Shown: piece by piece, positions 10,053 to 21,875 of the stretch
Numbering within the stretch: position 1 is the first letter of the stretch
Layout of the letters: each line of letters begins with the position of its first letter
Translations under genes and position numbers: made by a program
Source of the DNA: Strigamia acuminata
Taxonomy: Eukaryota; Arthropoda; Chilopoda; Geophilomorpha; Linotaeniidae
DNA: 64,000 nucleotides
Assembly (NCBI GenBank): GCA_949358305.1
Contig: OX442314.1
Span: 30,613,118-30,677,117, forward strand
Reading direction: 5' to 3'
The notes under the pieces: generated by a model
Seen by the model: only the letters and a program-made list of their open reading frames with translations
What the model was told of the DNA's origin: nothing
The model's database searches: none

Positions 10053-13000
10053 TTATTGAATAATACAAGATCGGCTCCTAGTTAAACTGTGAGTCTCGTT
10101 AATCTGCTCTTGCAGTTGTTCCATTTCCTGCGCGTTTGCTTTAAACAACTTCATCTGATCGCACAATTGTTGCTGCAGTCTTGCTATTTCTTCAGTCAGA
10201 GATTGTTCCCTGTCCTGTCAATCATTAATCATTAATGCAAGCTCAACCCAGTATTGACACCTACACACTATCTATAACTAACTTTAATCTTTGTTTCTGC
10301 TTGTTGTTCCAATTCAAATTGTTTTTCTTCAAACTCCTCCTTCATCTGTGCGAGCCTCGCTTCCGTCTCTTTCTTCGACTGCCTTAACTTTTCAAGTTCT
10401 TGTTTCAGCTCCCAAGCCGGTTTAGTTTGTACAAACACCGTACTTCCCCGACTTCTGCTTGCTGAACTTAACTTATTTCTCCTCCCTGATAAAAAACAAA
10501 GAAATTATATTCCATTTCCTAAATCAATCAAGCCACCAGCACCCACCATTGTTGGTGTTTGCAGACAACAAGACTTCTGAGTTTTCCAATTCTTGTTTCA
10601 ACCAATCGGGCACCTACATCGTCATTACGAACATTTAGCACAGCCCTTTGATAAGATACTAGGCGCATTCAATAAAGCAATTTAAACTAACTGACTGCCC
10701 GGCATTAAAACGGGTCCCGGCATCTATTAGAACCCGGCGTTAATTCGAGGCAGTGCGATAAACTGCTTTTTAAACGGCGTATTTAGATTGGGTAGACTTA
10801 AAAGTCCCCGTTTATTTCTCGTGTTTAAGATGACCATACACCGCGAGCAACTGTCAGAACAGTCTGATAGATCAGATAGACCGATTTAGCACGACCCGAC
10901 CCATGAACCCCAACAGTCTGCTTGAACACAGTCCCATTGACCAAAGATGTTCCACGGTATTTTTTGGAATCGTCCCCAAGAAGCCGACCACGATCGGAAA
11001 AACCCCAGCACAAAGGGTGCCACTAAAGAGCAAGTCAACAGCCGGGCGGATGCGGTCGTACTTTGCAGTCTTCTCGGCCGCGATCGAACTTGAATAATGT
11101 TGACCAATTTAGTCTGTTTTCAGCCGCAGTAAAATACGACTTAATGAATGCGCCTTGTGTTTATGGACAATGCTCACTGGTCCGACTGTGTCCATGTCCG
11201 GTGTGTATCGTCCATTTGCCACCGTTGCTGCAAAATCCAAAAACCTTTCATTTTCCACGGGAGAACTGACTTCCTTTCCTCTTTCGTTCAACACAGCCCG
11301 CTGTGCATGGTTAGGCAGAGGTGCAGTCGTGTCAATGACTAGGTATATATTTTGACCTTGGCAACGAATTGAAGACAGATTTACGGTTTCTCCTTTACTG
11401 ATTTGTGCAGGAGATGCGTATAAGCTAAGGAGTAAAGTATGAACATAAGTTTATAATTTAACATGAAAATATTGTTTACGCTAGAATTTCTTGGGGTTGC
11501 AACAACACATCCTTCATTCGCGGACCTAAATTTACTGCAGAATAATAAGTATTAGTGAATTAGCTACAACAACAAACAACACCGGACTAACCACTTCCGA
11601 AACCCCTTCTAGTTTGCAAAAAATCAACGTATAAAAGGATGTAGTTGAAATACCGTATTTTCTCAACTAAGAGCCGACTAGTAGCCGCGGCTGTTATTTG
11701 TTATTTGGCGACTACAAATCGAGGTTTGATTGATTGCAGTTCCACCTATAGTCTGCGCACGGTATCTTGATGCTAAATTCGTACTGCGCATCTCATTCTG
11801 CACAGACAATTTTCTAATTCCAGTCGTTATTTTGCAGTATTAAGCCGATGATTAGGCCTAATAATCCTAATTTAAAGTAAATAAACAACGGTATTTTGGT
11901 ATGGCATTTTGGTATGACCATTTTGATATGGTATTTTGGTACGGTATTTTGGTATTTTGATATGGTATTTTAGTACCATTTGTACCAAATATGTTTTGGT
12001 ACCATTGGTACCAAATATGTTTTGGTACCATTGGTCCCAAATATGTTTTGGTACCCATGGTACCAAGGCCTAATAATCCTAAAATAAAGTAAATAAACAA
12101 CGGTATTTTGGTATTTTGATTTGGTATTTTTGTACCATTGGTACCAAATATATTTTGGTATTTTGGTACGGTATTTTGGTATGGTATTTTGGTATTTTGG
12201 TACGATATTTTGGGATTTTGGTACGGTATTTTGGTACGGTATTTTTGTATGGTATTTTGGTATTTTGGTACGATATTTTGGGATTTTGGTACGGTATTTT
12301 GGTACGGTATTGTGGTACCAATGGTACCAAAATATATTTGGTACCAATAGTACGAAAATATATTTGGTACCAATGATACAAAAATACCATAATACCGTTG
12401 TTTATTTACTTTATTTTAGGATTATTAGGCTTTGGTACCATTGGTACCAAAACATATTTGGTACCAATGGTACCAAAACATATTTGGTACAAATGGTACT
12501 AAAATACCATACCAAAATACCAAAATACCGTACCAAAATACCGTACCAAAATACCGTACCAAAATACCGTACCAAAATACCGTACCAAAATACCGTACCA
12601 AAATACCGTACCAAAATGCAATATCAAAATACCATACCAAAATGCCATTCCAAAATACCGTTGTTTATTTACTTTAAATTAGGATTACTAGGCCTAATTA
12701 CCGGCTTAATACTGCAAAATAACGACTGGAATTAGAAAATTGTCTGTGCAGAATGAGATGCACAGTACGAATTTTGCATCAAGATACCGTGCGCAGACTA
12801 TAGTTGGTTAAGAGCTGTTGAGGATCACTGGATAATTTTGCCAGTGCCAACTGGTGTCAGTTCCAGATTATTGTGCAAAAAGATCATTTTTGGGGCCCTA
12901 AGCTGTAGCTTATTGAGCTTTATGGTTAGTCCGGCACCGACAACAAATAATCTCTTTTACTTGAATGAGGCAAAGAATTTCCGGTGAGATGATCTGGGTT

Positions 13001-16000
13001 AAACGATTCTGTTTGTAGAGATCGATTGGTAGCATTTTTGATAGATGTAAAACTATTTGTTGCTGAAATAATTATTAATTGAAAAAAAAATTGAATATTT
13101 TTAATATTATTTAATATTATTTAATAATTTTTAATTTTTTTACTATTCTCCAAATTATCATTTTGATCCATTCTTCCATTTGCAGACGAAATAAAAGCCC
13201 GCGTCATATCCTGAGTCGGTGGTCTGGTTGGCGCACACATTATATACCGTGTTCCCCAAAAATAAATGACATTTTCCAAAGTTCCGACTATGGTAAACGT
13301 CTCCCCACATTCGACCATCTGTAAAACGATAGAAATACGCAGTTTGCAGCAGGTACTTTTCCCTTACAATTATGACATTTTTTACACTATATTTAGCGTA
13401 AGGTAATCAGTTTTTAACAACTTACCAATGAGGTTTTGTCAGTCATAGACTTAACCAAAGAAAAAGAATTGGTAGATCGTGTGTGGCCCTTGCCCAATTG
13501 TCCCTCGGTATTGCGGCCCAACGTTATTACATGTCCTGGTTCGACGAGCAATGCTGTATGATTGGGCGCCATTGAAATATCGACAACTTGATAGTCATTT
13601 AATGATTTTACATTTGTGACGACTAATTTTTTCGCCACATCTGTCTAGAGGAGAAAAAGATGTAAGGAAATAAACCCACAAAGAAAATTTTGCCGGTCAC
13701 CTTACTTTCATGAGAACAGTGTTAATGATACCGCTGTTTTCGTTCAGTCCCAATTTGTTAAACGCGTTGTTACCGCAAGCTAAAACCTTGCCGTCATTTG
13801 TAATAAACATACTGGCATCCTTTCCACATTTCACATTTCGTATGTTGTCCTCATTTGGTACCGACACTTGGGTTGGAACGCAGCTGATCACAAAATACGA
13901 TCAAACTCAAACTCGGGTACTTTTTAAAACAAATATTTACCAATCATCTTCATGTCCAAGTCCTAGTCTTCCACCTGCCCCACGACCCCAAGCATAAACC
14001 TCTCCATCTCCGCTTAATACCACAACATGAGCAAATCCACAAGCAATGGCCGAAACATCAACGCTAAACGACAACTGTTTAATTAGCACATTTAATAACT
14101 AGGACCCGGATAAATGCATAAATGCATAAGAATTATTTTTATTCGATAAAAAACCAAAATTATCTTTTTATTTTTATTTTGCATAAAATGGAATTTTTGG
14201 TGCATATTTTATGCGCATAAAACGAATTTTATTTTGCATTAATATCCGGGTCTATTAATAACCACAGCCCAGGGGTCGGCAACCTGTGGCTCGTGAGCCG
14301 CATGCGGCTCTTTCGATGTCAAGATACCTATATACCTAATCCTAAATTGTAACTTTTGACTCTTCCGTCTCAAAAGGTTGCCGACCCCTGCCATAGCCAC
14401 ATCTTTTACCTCAATAACTTTTCTATGAGTTTGGGTTTCGAGCTGCAATTCCAATCGCCTTGGCCCAGACAACCGGCCGTGCCATCGCCACACGTCATCA
14501 CAATACCACTGTTGCTAGCAAAAATACTGAACCCATCTCCTGCACAAACTCTGCAAAACACAAAATCATTCCAGATAACAGAAATAAAGCAAGCTTTAAA
14601 TTACTTGGTAATCGATTTCGTTTTCAAAATGGCAACGGCTTCTGGTCGTGCTCTGTACGACTCCAATGTACCATGTCCCAGTTGACCTCGTCTTCCTTCT
14701 CCCCAAGTATAAACCAAAAGTTCCGAAGTCAGCGCAATCATGTGGGTGTTGCTGACCGCCAGCTAACACATTCAAAAAGAACTTTAATTGGCGTTTTCAA
14801 TGGATTTAACGCCAGTGGCCTAGCAAAAAGCCAACGAGCCCGTGCCCGAGTTTGTCTCGTGATTCTAATCGTGTGTGTTGCGTCCAGCGACTCGTGACCC
14901 TCCCCTGACAACGCGTTGTCCGCCCGAACTCACATAATGCGTTTTAAAATACACCGCAACATTCGACAATGTATTTTTGAAGCGTGTGGGACTTCCGATT
15001 GCTATGCCACTGCTTAAAACTGTACTAACTTGTAGGATTTTACTTCTCGGTGGTAACGGTATCGGACTTAAACTAATGCAATCTTCGAACGTGCGAATAT
15101 GATAAACAACCGATCTGTTCATGAAATTAAAAATTATAGAAATAAATTTGCTAAAAACACTTATTTACCTCATATTTTTCAATGCACTGATAGCACAAAA
15201 TTGAGAAAAATGATTAAACAACGGAATGAAGTTGTTAAAATGAATATTTTCTTACCAGCCACTTTTCTCTCTTTGTCGGACGTGTTCGATAGAACGCAAC
15301 ATCTCGGCATCGACTTCACAACTAAGATTTTCCGAAAATTGCGCTAATAACTAAAAACCAAACTCAGTTTTACTACACTTTTAAAAATTAAATAATTATT
15401 CACTTCTGGTAATCGGTGCTGTAGAATTTCTGCAGCCGTGGGACGAAACTCAGGGTCCCTTTGAAGCAAATCACGAATAAGTTGTTTTAAACCGTGCGAA
15501 TAATTTCCTTTGACGGGTGCAAATTGTCCCTAAGAATATTTCTGGAGTTGATAACAATCCATTTCCAAAGTCACACACACACCTTCATAATTTTGTTGAC
15601 TAACGCCGGTAAATTGGAGCCTTCAAATGTTTTTTGAAGGCAAGCCATTTCGTACAGAATGCAACCAAGCGCCCACACATCTGATTTCTCGTCATACGAC
15701 TTTCCTTCGCACTGAAACATAATAAATAGTGTACATATAAGGTGCGTCCAAAAAGTCTGCGGAATGACAAAAAACTTTGAAAAAATTAACTTCCAATATT
15801 TTGATTTAATTTTCCTTTTAGGATTACTAAATATACCACTCGAGTAATGTCTGATTAAATTTCCAGACTGATTCAATAATATTTATTTAAAATATCAACA
15901 ATAAATGCGATTCGTTATAGTTTCGACTGTACTCGTATATTACCATTTCGGGACTGATGTAATAGGGAGTACCAACAACCGTATTGGCGCCTTTATTTTT

Positions 16001-17327
16001 TGTCGTCATCATTTTAGAGATGCCGAAATCACCGACTTTTATAATCCCTTCTTTGGTCAGAAAAATATTTGCGGTTTTTAAATCCCTAGAAAAATTTTTA
16101 ATTAAATAAAAACAAAGCGTGTATTTCATGAGAATCTAAAAACCTGTGCAATATGTTGTGGTCGTGCATATGTCTAAGCGCGGAGACAATTTGATGCAAA
16201 TATATCAAAATTTCCCTTTCATCCAACTGCTGTTCGCTTTGTTGAAGAAATTGTGCCAATGTTCTACACAAACAAAAATTGTAATTTAAAAAACAAAAAC
16301 CATTCAATTTCTACGCTTTTCTACCCTCCGTCCGCATATTCCATTTCAATTTTCAAAACTCCATCATCCTCAAAACTATTCAAATAAGTGGTTATATTCG
16401 TGTGGTTAAGCAGCGACAAAACCCGGATTTCATTCAGCGCCAGCTGCCTTTCGGCCGCAGTCAAATCATGCATGTTGATTTCCTTGATAACGACCATCGT
16501 ATCGTCTTCTACTCGTCTGTAAAGCACGGCCGTTCCGAAAGCGCCTTTTCCGACAGTTCGAATTTTCTCGTAAGCATCTTTCTTGTAAGTGCGGGGGCGT
16601 GGAACCGTCAGCTTCGGCGTTGCGGCTCTTATTTTAGTAATATCAAAATACAGCGCTCCGACGCTAATTTCTCGATATTTATCTCTGATTTGCGACGACA
16701 TCTTGATCTTACTGCCGGCTAAATTGTGACTTATCCCGACAGGAATCTGAAAACAAAAAATTGAGCATTTCTAACAACCTGCAAAACGATATATTACCCT
16801 GATTAATCTTTCCAGTTCTTTGACCAAGCGCACACTGTTGGAAAAATCGAAATAAGTCGCTAGGAAATCGATGCGGCAACCAACGGCCGAAGTATTGATA
16901 TGATTAGCCGCGACTAGACTAAAAAATTCTCGGATAGGCGTCTGATCGATAATACTTTTCACACTCAGAACCTAAAATATAATAAAAATTACTTGAGTAA
17001 TGTCTACTTTCACTTTTATTTCGTTATTTTATTTTACCCTTTCTTCCACCGAACAAATGCATAATTCTTCCTCGGTTCCATGCATTACAAAGGCAAGACT
17101 GTCGACCTTTTGTGAGCCTACACAAACCGAAATTTTAGCTGCAAAAAAAATAATGTAAATCAATAATGCTTTATTTATACTATTAAAATTCACGTTTTAC
17201 CTAAAATATCATCCAGAGAACTGATATCATATTTATACAAAACCAATATCACATTTTCCAACACTGCAGACTGGATTTGAAATAAATTCCTGGCACGACT
17301 TGACACAACAAGAACTCTTTGAGCCAT
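10053..17327 (-). CDS. NEK9: NEK9-type Ser/Thr kinase: DUF4347-like + kinase + RCC1 + coiled coil
   Basis: NIMA-related kinase; NEK9 acts in mitotic spindle signalling and binds through its RCC1 and coiled-coil parts. Exons: 17201-17327, 17038-17138, 16798-16971, 16325-16746, 16144-16263, 15944-16085, 15583-15711, 15404-15529, 15256-15350, 15169-15186, 14934-15114, 14605-14762, 14410-14550, 13941-14063, 13706-13883, 13426-13644, 13144-13318, 12961-13062, 11480-11534, 11271-11424, 10547-10613, 10283-10485, 10053-10214. Phases agree throughout; total 1123 aa. Residues 1 to about 155 look like DUF4347. Kinase about 192-447 shows GKGAFG, VVIKE lysine, HRD, DFG and SPE. RCC1 repeats cover about 480-875 (GEGRRGQLGHG, CGDGTAGCLGQG, WGRGAGGRLGLG). 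A LYASPAQISKGE block and a Glu/Gln-rich coiled coil near the end match NEK9. The 18-nt exon and the splice around 11271 are the least certain. Confidence 0.85.
10690..11262 (-). pseudogene. Degenerate fragment, possibly non-LTR retrotransposon
   Basis: Inside a NEK9 intron. One minus-strand frame reads AAEKTAKYDRIRPAVDLLF and, a few residues on, FPIVVGFLGTIPKN. This resembles the 'EKxxKYxPL...VGxLGxW' stretch that follows the reverse transcriptase in several arthropod non-LTR elements. Frames are broken and no transposon ends are visible. Weak call from pattern memory; could be another relic. Confidence 0.3.
11749..12800. mobile_element. 1.05-kb foldback (palindromic) element in NEK9 intron
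   Basis: Inverted ends of about 165 bp, roughly 97% matched by eye, starting TAGTCTGCGCACGGTATC and flanked by TA on each side (11747-11748 and 12801-12802), as in Tc1/mariner-type insertions. Inside, tandem GGTATTTTGGTAC and GGTACCATTGGTACC motifs on the left half face their complements on the right half. A second inner pair of arms (12059-12120 and 12380-12437) repeats part of the outer arm. Almost the whole element is therefore a giant hairpin. All long frames across it are repeat artefacts. Confidence 0.8.
14100..14254. mobile_element. hAT-type MITE in NEK9 intron
   Basis: 155 bp with ends TAGGACCCGGATA and TATCCGGGTCTA, flanked by a perfect 8-bp target duplication TTAATAAC (14092-14099 and 14255-14262). 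The 8-bp duplication is diagnostic for hAT. The interior is AT-rich with ATGCATAA motifs and no coding capacity. Confidence 0.8.
14270..14390. mobile_element. hAT-type MITE (CAGGGGTCGGCAACC family), copy 1
   Basis: 121 bp with 16-bp ends CAGGGGTCGGCAACCT and AGGTTGCCGACCCCTG, flanked by ccacagcc (14262-14269) and ccatagcc (14391-14398), an 8-bp duplication with one change. It sits about 20 bp inside the intron after the exon ending at 14410 and eight bases from the other MITE. A second copy is at 38572-38704. Confidence 0.9.
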
Positions 17328-17822
17328 TTTATAACACAAAAACCACCTGTGTACAAATTAAACGTCAAGTTGTTTGTTGTCGCCATAGAAACCTCTATAG
17401 TCACATGACCGCCACAAAACAAATTATTAGTAAATCAATTGAATGATATTAATACTTACAGTAACTTTAAATTAATTAATTAATTCTAGTTTAACTACTA
17501 AAATTAATGAATGATGTAATCCCATCACGTGTTTCTAGTAGACTTGTGAATGAACAAAAGCAAATGAAGTCTAGTTTAGCATCGAAGCACTTTAATGAGT
17601 AAATAAAATGTGAATATATCGTAATTGAACATCTGTCCACAATACACAGGGAAGAATTGTGTGAAAATTGATGGACAAATTTGCAAGTTGCAGAAGCAGC
17701 GGTGGTGTGAACATGTATGTACACGTGTTGGTCGGCCAATGGCTGGATTGCCGGCGTATCGACTCGCTGACTCTTTTGTTTCCTAACTAATTTTGGCCAA
17801 TTTTGGAGATACAACTGAGATT
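17328..17822. promoter_or_regulatory. Divergent promoter region between NEK9 and CNPY2
   Basis: The two start codons lie 495 bp apart and point away from each other, with no other gene between, so both promoters and 5' UTRs must lie here unless upstream noncoding exons exist. No TATA box could be placed confidently. Confidence 0.5.
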
Positions 17823-19715
17823 ATGGAGCTGGCGAATATTTTGTGCGCGATTTTCGTGTTGTGCGCGATCCGAACGTGCGTTATCGCGGATCCGGAATTG
17901 AAATGTTTAGGTGAATTAATTGTGTGAAAAAAAATGATTTATGTTCAATTAATAATTTATTTTCGTTTAATTTTTTTAATTTTTTATTTATTTAGTGTGT
18001 AGGAAAGTGGTTGAAGAAATAGAAAGTAGTATACGAAAAGAAAATCCAAATAAGAAAATCCAAGTTGGCGGATATCGAATTGATGACAAAGGAAATCAAA
18101 AGCAGAACCAAGTTATTTTTGTTTTGAAAATTTGCTGGCTTGGAAGATGGATTTTTTAGGCTCAAATATTTAATTTTTAGACAGAAAATTCAATTTTTAG
18201 TGTCAAAAATAAATTTTTCATGCACAAAATGACAAGAAAATGCGGTCTTTCGTATCAAAAATGCATTTTTTAGTCCCAGAAATGAATTTTAGACTTCAAA
18301 ATTGCGTTTTTTAGTTTCAAAAATTCAATTTTCAGTCTAAAAAATGCATTTTTCGTCTCAGGAATTCAGATTTTAGTCTAAAAAATGCGTAAAATGACTT
18401 TTTAGATGCAGAAATTTACTGTTTAATTGCAAAACCTAATTTTTAAGTGTATTTTAACCAAGCCGGTACAATTTAAAGTTGTGATTTTTAGTTTAAAATG
18501 TTGATTTATACTATTTCATACCGTAGATACCATACGCAGGCTCTGAAATTCACATTCACGATATTTTAGACCAATTTTGTGACCGAATGGATGATTACGC
18601 ACAAGGGAAATTCAAAGACACGGGCGAGAGAACGATCATCAAATTGGTCGGTTCCGATGGTAAAATGAATGTTGATATGAGCAAAGTGGATCTGTTGCCC
18701 GATCCCGATCTGAATAAAATGCTCAAGTATTACGTGAGTGCTAGCAAAGTGTATAAAATGCGAATTTATTTGTTTACTTGTTTGATTTATGTTTTTTTAG
18801 TGTGAAAATTTCCTGGAGGACTTCGAGGATGAACTTGTCAATGTGTTTAGCAAGAAATTGAAAGATCCGGATATCGAATTGTGTACTAAAACCGCGGGTA
18901 CAAATTATATTTATTTATTTATGTTAAGGTTTCTGGTGTTAATTGATTATAGTAAAAATTTATTTATGGAGATCGAAATTGAATTTTTATGGTAAAAATA
19001 TAATGTAATGGTGAAGATTTTAAAAGATTTTAAAAGAAAATTTGAACATTTTAGTATTTTAGTAGGAAATTAGACTTTTATAAATATCCAAAATTTAAAA
19101 AAATATATTTTTAACAAAATAAACTGTAGATTTTTCGTAAAGATTTGCTTTTTTGGATAAAAATTGATGTTTTAGGTAAGATTTCAATTTATGGGGGAAA
19201 AATTTGATTTTTTTTATGTAAAAATTTTAGTTTCTGGGAGAAATTTGGATTAATTTGATTTTTTGGGAGAAAAATTGGATTAATTTGATTTTTTGGGCGA
19301 AAAATTGGATTAATTTGATTTTTTGGGAGAAAAATTGGATTAATTTGATTTTTTGGGAGAAAAATTGGATTAATTTGATTTTTTGGGAGAAAAATTGGAT
19401 TAATTTGATTTTTTGGGAGAAAAATTGGATTAATTTGATTTTTTGGGAGAAAAATTGGATTAATTTGATTTTTTGGACAAAAATTTGATCAATTTGACTT
19501 TTTGGGACAAAAATTGGATTAATTTGACTTTTTGTGAGAGAAATTTGATTAAATTTAGGCAAAAACTGCTCCTTACTGCATTTCTTCAATTTTTATATCG
19601 CCTATTAAAAAAAAAAGTAAAACAACTAACAAACTTATTATTTTATCCAGACTGGTGCCAGGACAACCTATCAAACGACGAAGACTACAACTTCGAAGAC
19701 CGTGACGAATTATGA
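17823..19715 (+). CDS. CNPY2: Canopy-2 (CNPY2), saposin-like ER protein
   Basis: Five exons: 17823-17910, 17996-18111, 18527-18733, 18801-18897, 19651-19715; phases agree, giving 190 residues (human CNPY2 is about 182). Signal peptide (ELANILCAIFVLCAIRTCVI), then the six-cysteine canopy pattern: CLVCRKVVEEIE, VGGYRIDDKGNQ, IPYAGSEIH, LDQFCDRMDDYA, YYCENFLEDFEDEL, LCTKTADWC. It ends in RDEL, an ER-retrieval signal of the KDEL/HDEL type. Canopy proteins are lumenal ER cofactors of receptor maturation. Intron 4 (18898-19650) carries a 30-bp minisatellite. Transcribed away from NEK9 and towards the membrane-protein gene at 19889. Confidence 0.92.
19215..19545. repeat. 30-bp minisatellite in CNPY2 intron 4
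   Basis: About 11 units of GGGAGAAAAATTGGATTAATTTGATTTTTT, nearly identical in the centre and decaying at the edges. Reads as a repeating NWINLIFWEK frame, an artefact of the 30-bp period. Confidence 0.92.
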
Positions 19716-19888
19716 CAACAAAATCCTATCTAAAAAAAAAAAAACCCAACAAAAAAAAACAAAAAAAAAAACTCTTTATTTTATTCGTTTTCAACAATTT
19801 TCAATTTTTACAAACCCAAATTTAAAAATAAAATAAAAATAGACTCGACATGTCAAAAATCCACACGTACAACAAATTTAGTCAAATT

Positions 19889-20572
19889 TTAATTAAGAAC
19901 AGGCCGCGTCACCGTCAAAATATCCACAAAAACCTTCCACGACTTCTCCCACAACTCCCGACTGCTCAGCACTCCGCAAAAATCCACGACGACCTTCACC
20001 AAAATGGCCAAACACATCTTCACAACCTCCCAACAAATCTGAAAACTCGACACATTCTTCATCCGCAGCTCCGACAAAACCATCCGCACTTGCGGGTGAA
20101 CTTGAAACAAATCGATACGGAAACAAAACACCAAAACCGCCAAATAACACACCATCAAAACACCCATCAACACTTTATTACTATCGACGAAATACTCCCG
20201 CTTGTGCGAGTGCGAGTGGTGCCGCTTCGGCTTATCCCTGCGCCGGCCATCGTTGCAGTTCGCCGGCGCTAATACCTTCGCCTTCGCCTTCGCCCGGTCG
20301 CGCCTGCGCGAAGCCGGCGTGCACGTCGATTCCCACTCGCTGAACGAGTTCGAACCCGTGCTCGACGTCGCGACGCTCGAGCTCCAAAATTTCGAACTTC
20401 TACTGACCGGTGGGTACCATTTGCTTCCGGTTAATTGAAAAACTTCATCCGCGCAAGTACTCTGGCTCGATCTTGTCGTTGCGTCGAGGTCGCCATCGGT
20501 GGCGTAGCTGCTGCTGTCGTCGGGCCACGAAACGTGGCGTTTTCTGTCTCTTCCGTGGGGATTCGGGGGCAT
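19889..20572 (-). CDS. Hypothetical Ser/Arg-rich membrane protein
   Basis: A 227-residue frame opening at ATG 20572 and ending at 19889, with GC-rich codon use unlike the surrounding AT-rich DNA. Residues 1-120 are hydrophilic, Ser-rich, then basic (RRRDRAKAKAK, RRRDKPKRHHSHSHK). Residues about 128-150 (VLMGVLMVCYLAVLVFCF) form a clear membrane segment and a second hydrophobic stretch follows (ICWEVVKMCLAILVKVVV). I do not recognise the family. It converges on CNPY2 with 173 bp between stop codons. It may be one exon of a larger gene; no splice partner was found. Confidence 0.5.
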   Translation of the reverse strand: MPPNPHGRDRKRHVSWPDDSSSYATDGDLDATTRSSQSTCADEVFQLTGSKWYPPVSRSSKFWSSSVATSSTGSNSFSEWESTCTPASRRRDRAKAKAKVLAPANCNDGRRRDKPKRHHSHSHKREYFVDSNKVLMGVLMVCYLAVLVFCFRIDLFQVHPQVRMVLSELRMKNVSSFQICWEVVKMCLAILVKVVVDFCGVLSSRELWEKSWKVFVDILTVTRPVLN

Positions 20573-20930
20573 AATTTAGAACATCGTTTCAAGTTTGTTT
20601 GTGCAATTTTTTTGTTGTTTTAATCGGTTTGTTTGAGGAATAGTTGCGAGTACATGAGTTTACAGTTTTTGGCAGCCATGTTTTTTTTACGAGTAATTTG
20701 GAAGAACGTGGTGGAACAATTGGTTTGTTTGTTTGGGGGATTGTTTGGCTTTGGTTTTTAAGTGTTAACAATTTTTGGTTTTTTTTTTTTTTTACAGGAA
20801 TAGGTAGTAGAAATAATAGAAATATAGGAAGAAGAATTGGTTGGGGTTGTTACGTGTCGTCCGTTTTCTTAAGATGAACGCCCGGGCTCTGTCCCAGCTC
20901 AATGTTTTTGGTAATTTTGATTCCTGTTGG

Positions 20931-20962
<32 letters not shown>

Positions 20963-21110
20963 AAAATAGAAAAAATTGATTTAGTTGGGGGAATGGTTTT
21001 GGATGGAGTTTTGTTTGGGATTAGGTTTTTTTTTTGGGTTGGTGTGGGTTTTAATAAGGTAACCAGATACTAATGTGTCGATAAGTGGTATCGGGATATG
21101 GTCAAATGTT
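20573..21110. other. Intergenic, T-rich, possible last LYRM7 exon
   Basis: Upstream of the membrane-protein gene. Contains T-rich runs at about 20930-20962. A minus-strand acceptor-like site near 20896 followed by a short frame to a stop near 20874 could be the last LYRM7 exon, but support is thin. Confidence 0.25.
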
Positions 21111-21840
21111 CAAATTTTTAGAATGTTGAATGAATTTTGGTAATTTTCAAGAAAACTTGAATAAATTGATGAAATTTTCGAGTTTTTCTAATTTTTTCAT
21201 AAAATTTTCAACTTTTTCCAATTTTTTTCATGAATTTTTAAATTTTTTCTAATTTTTTCTTGAAATTTTCAACTTTTTCTAATTTTTTGTCATGAAATTT
21301 TCAACTTTTCTAATTTTTTATTGAAATTTTCAACTTTTTCCAATTATTTTCATGAAATTTTCAACTTTTTCTAATTTTTTTCATGAAATTTTCAACTTTT
21401 TCTAATTTTTTTCATAAAATTTTCAACCTTTTCTAATTTTTTTCAAGAAATTTTCAACTTTTCTAATTTTTTTCATGAAATTTTCAACTTTTTCCAATTC
21501 TTTTCATAAAATTTTCAACTTTTTCTAATTTTTTTCATGAAATTTTCAACTTTTTCTAATTTTTTTCATAAAATTTTCAACCTTTTCTAATTTTTTTCAA
21601 GAAATTTTCAACTTTTCTAATTTTTTTCATGAAATTTTCAACTTTTTCCAATTCTTTTCATAAAATTTTCAACTTTTTCTAATTTTTTTCATGAAATTTT
21701 CAACTTTTTCTAACTTTTTTCATGAATTTTTCAACTTTTTCTAATTTTTTCTTCAAATTTTCAACTTTTTTCAATTTTATTCATGAAATTTTCAACTTTT
21801 TCGAATTTTTTTCATAAAATTTTCAACTTTTTCTAAATCT
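21110..21840. repeat. About 30-bp minisatellite in LYRM7 intron
   Basis: Some 23 units of TTTCATGAAATTTTCAACTT plus TTTCTAATTT. A block containing the rare variants CAACCTTTTC and CAAGAAATT recurs about 150 bp apart (about 21425 and 21580), a higher-order duplication within the array. Confidence 0.88.
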
Positions 21841-21875
21841 GGTCACCCTACATTCTACAACCGCTCTACACTTAC

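Noticed and set aside
11594-11612. Small exon-like stretch between an AG and a GTTAGT
   Set aside because: Including it breaks reading phase; joining 12961 directly to 11534 keeps the NEK9 frame.
11867-12735. Long Tyr/Lys/Gln-rich frames on both strands
   Set aside because: Repeat artefacts of the palindromic element.
15739-15780. GGTGCGTCCAAAAAGTCTGCGG, resembling a mariner end
   Set aside because: No matching inverted copy within the intron and no TA-flanked partner.
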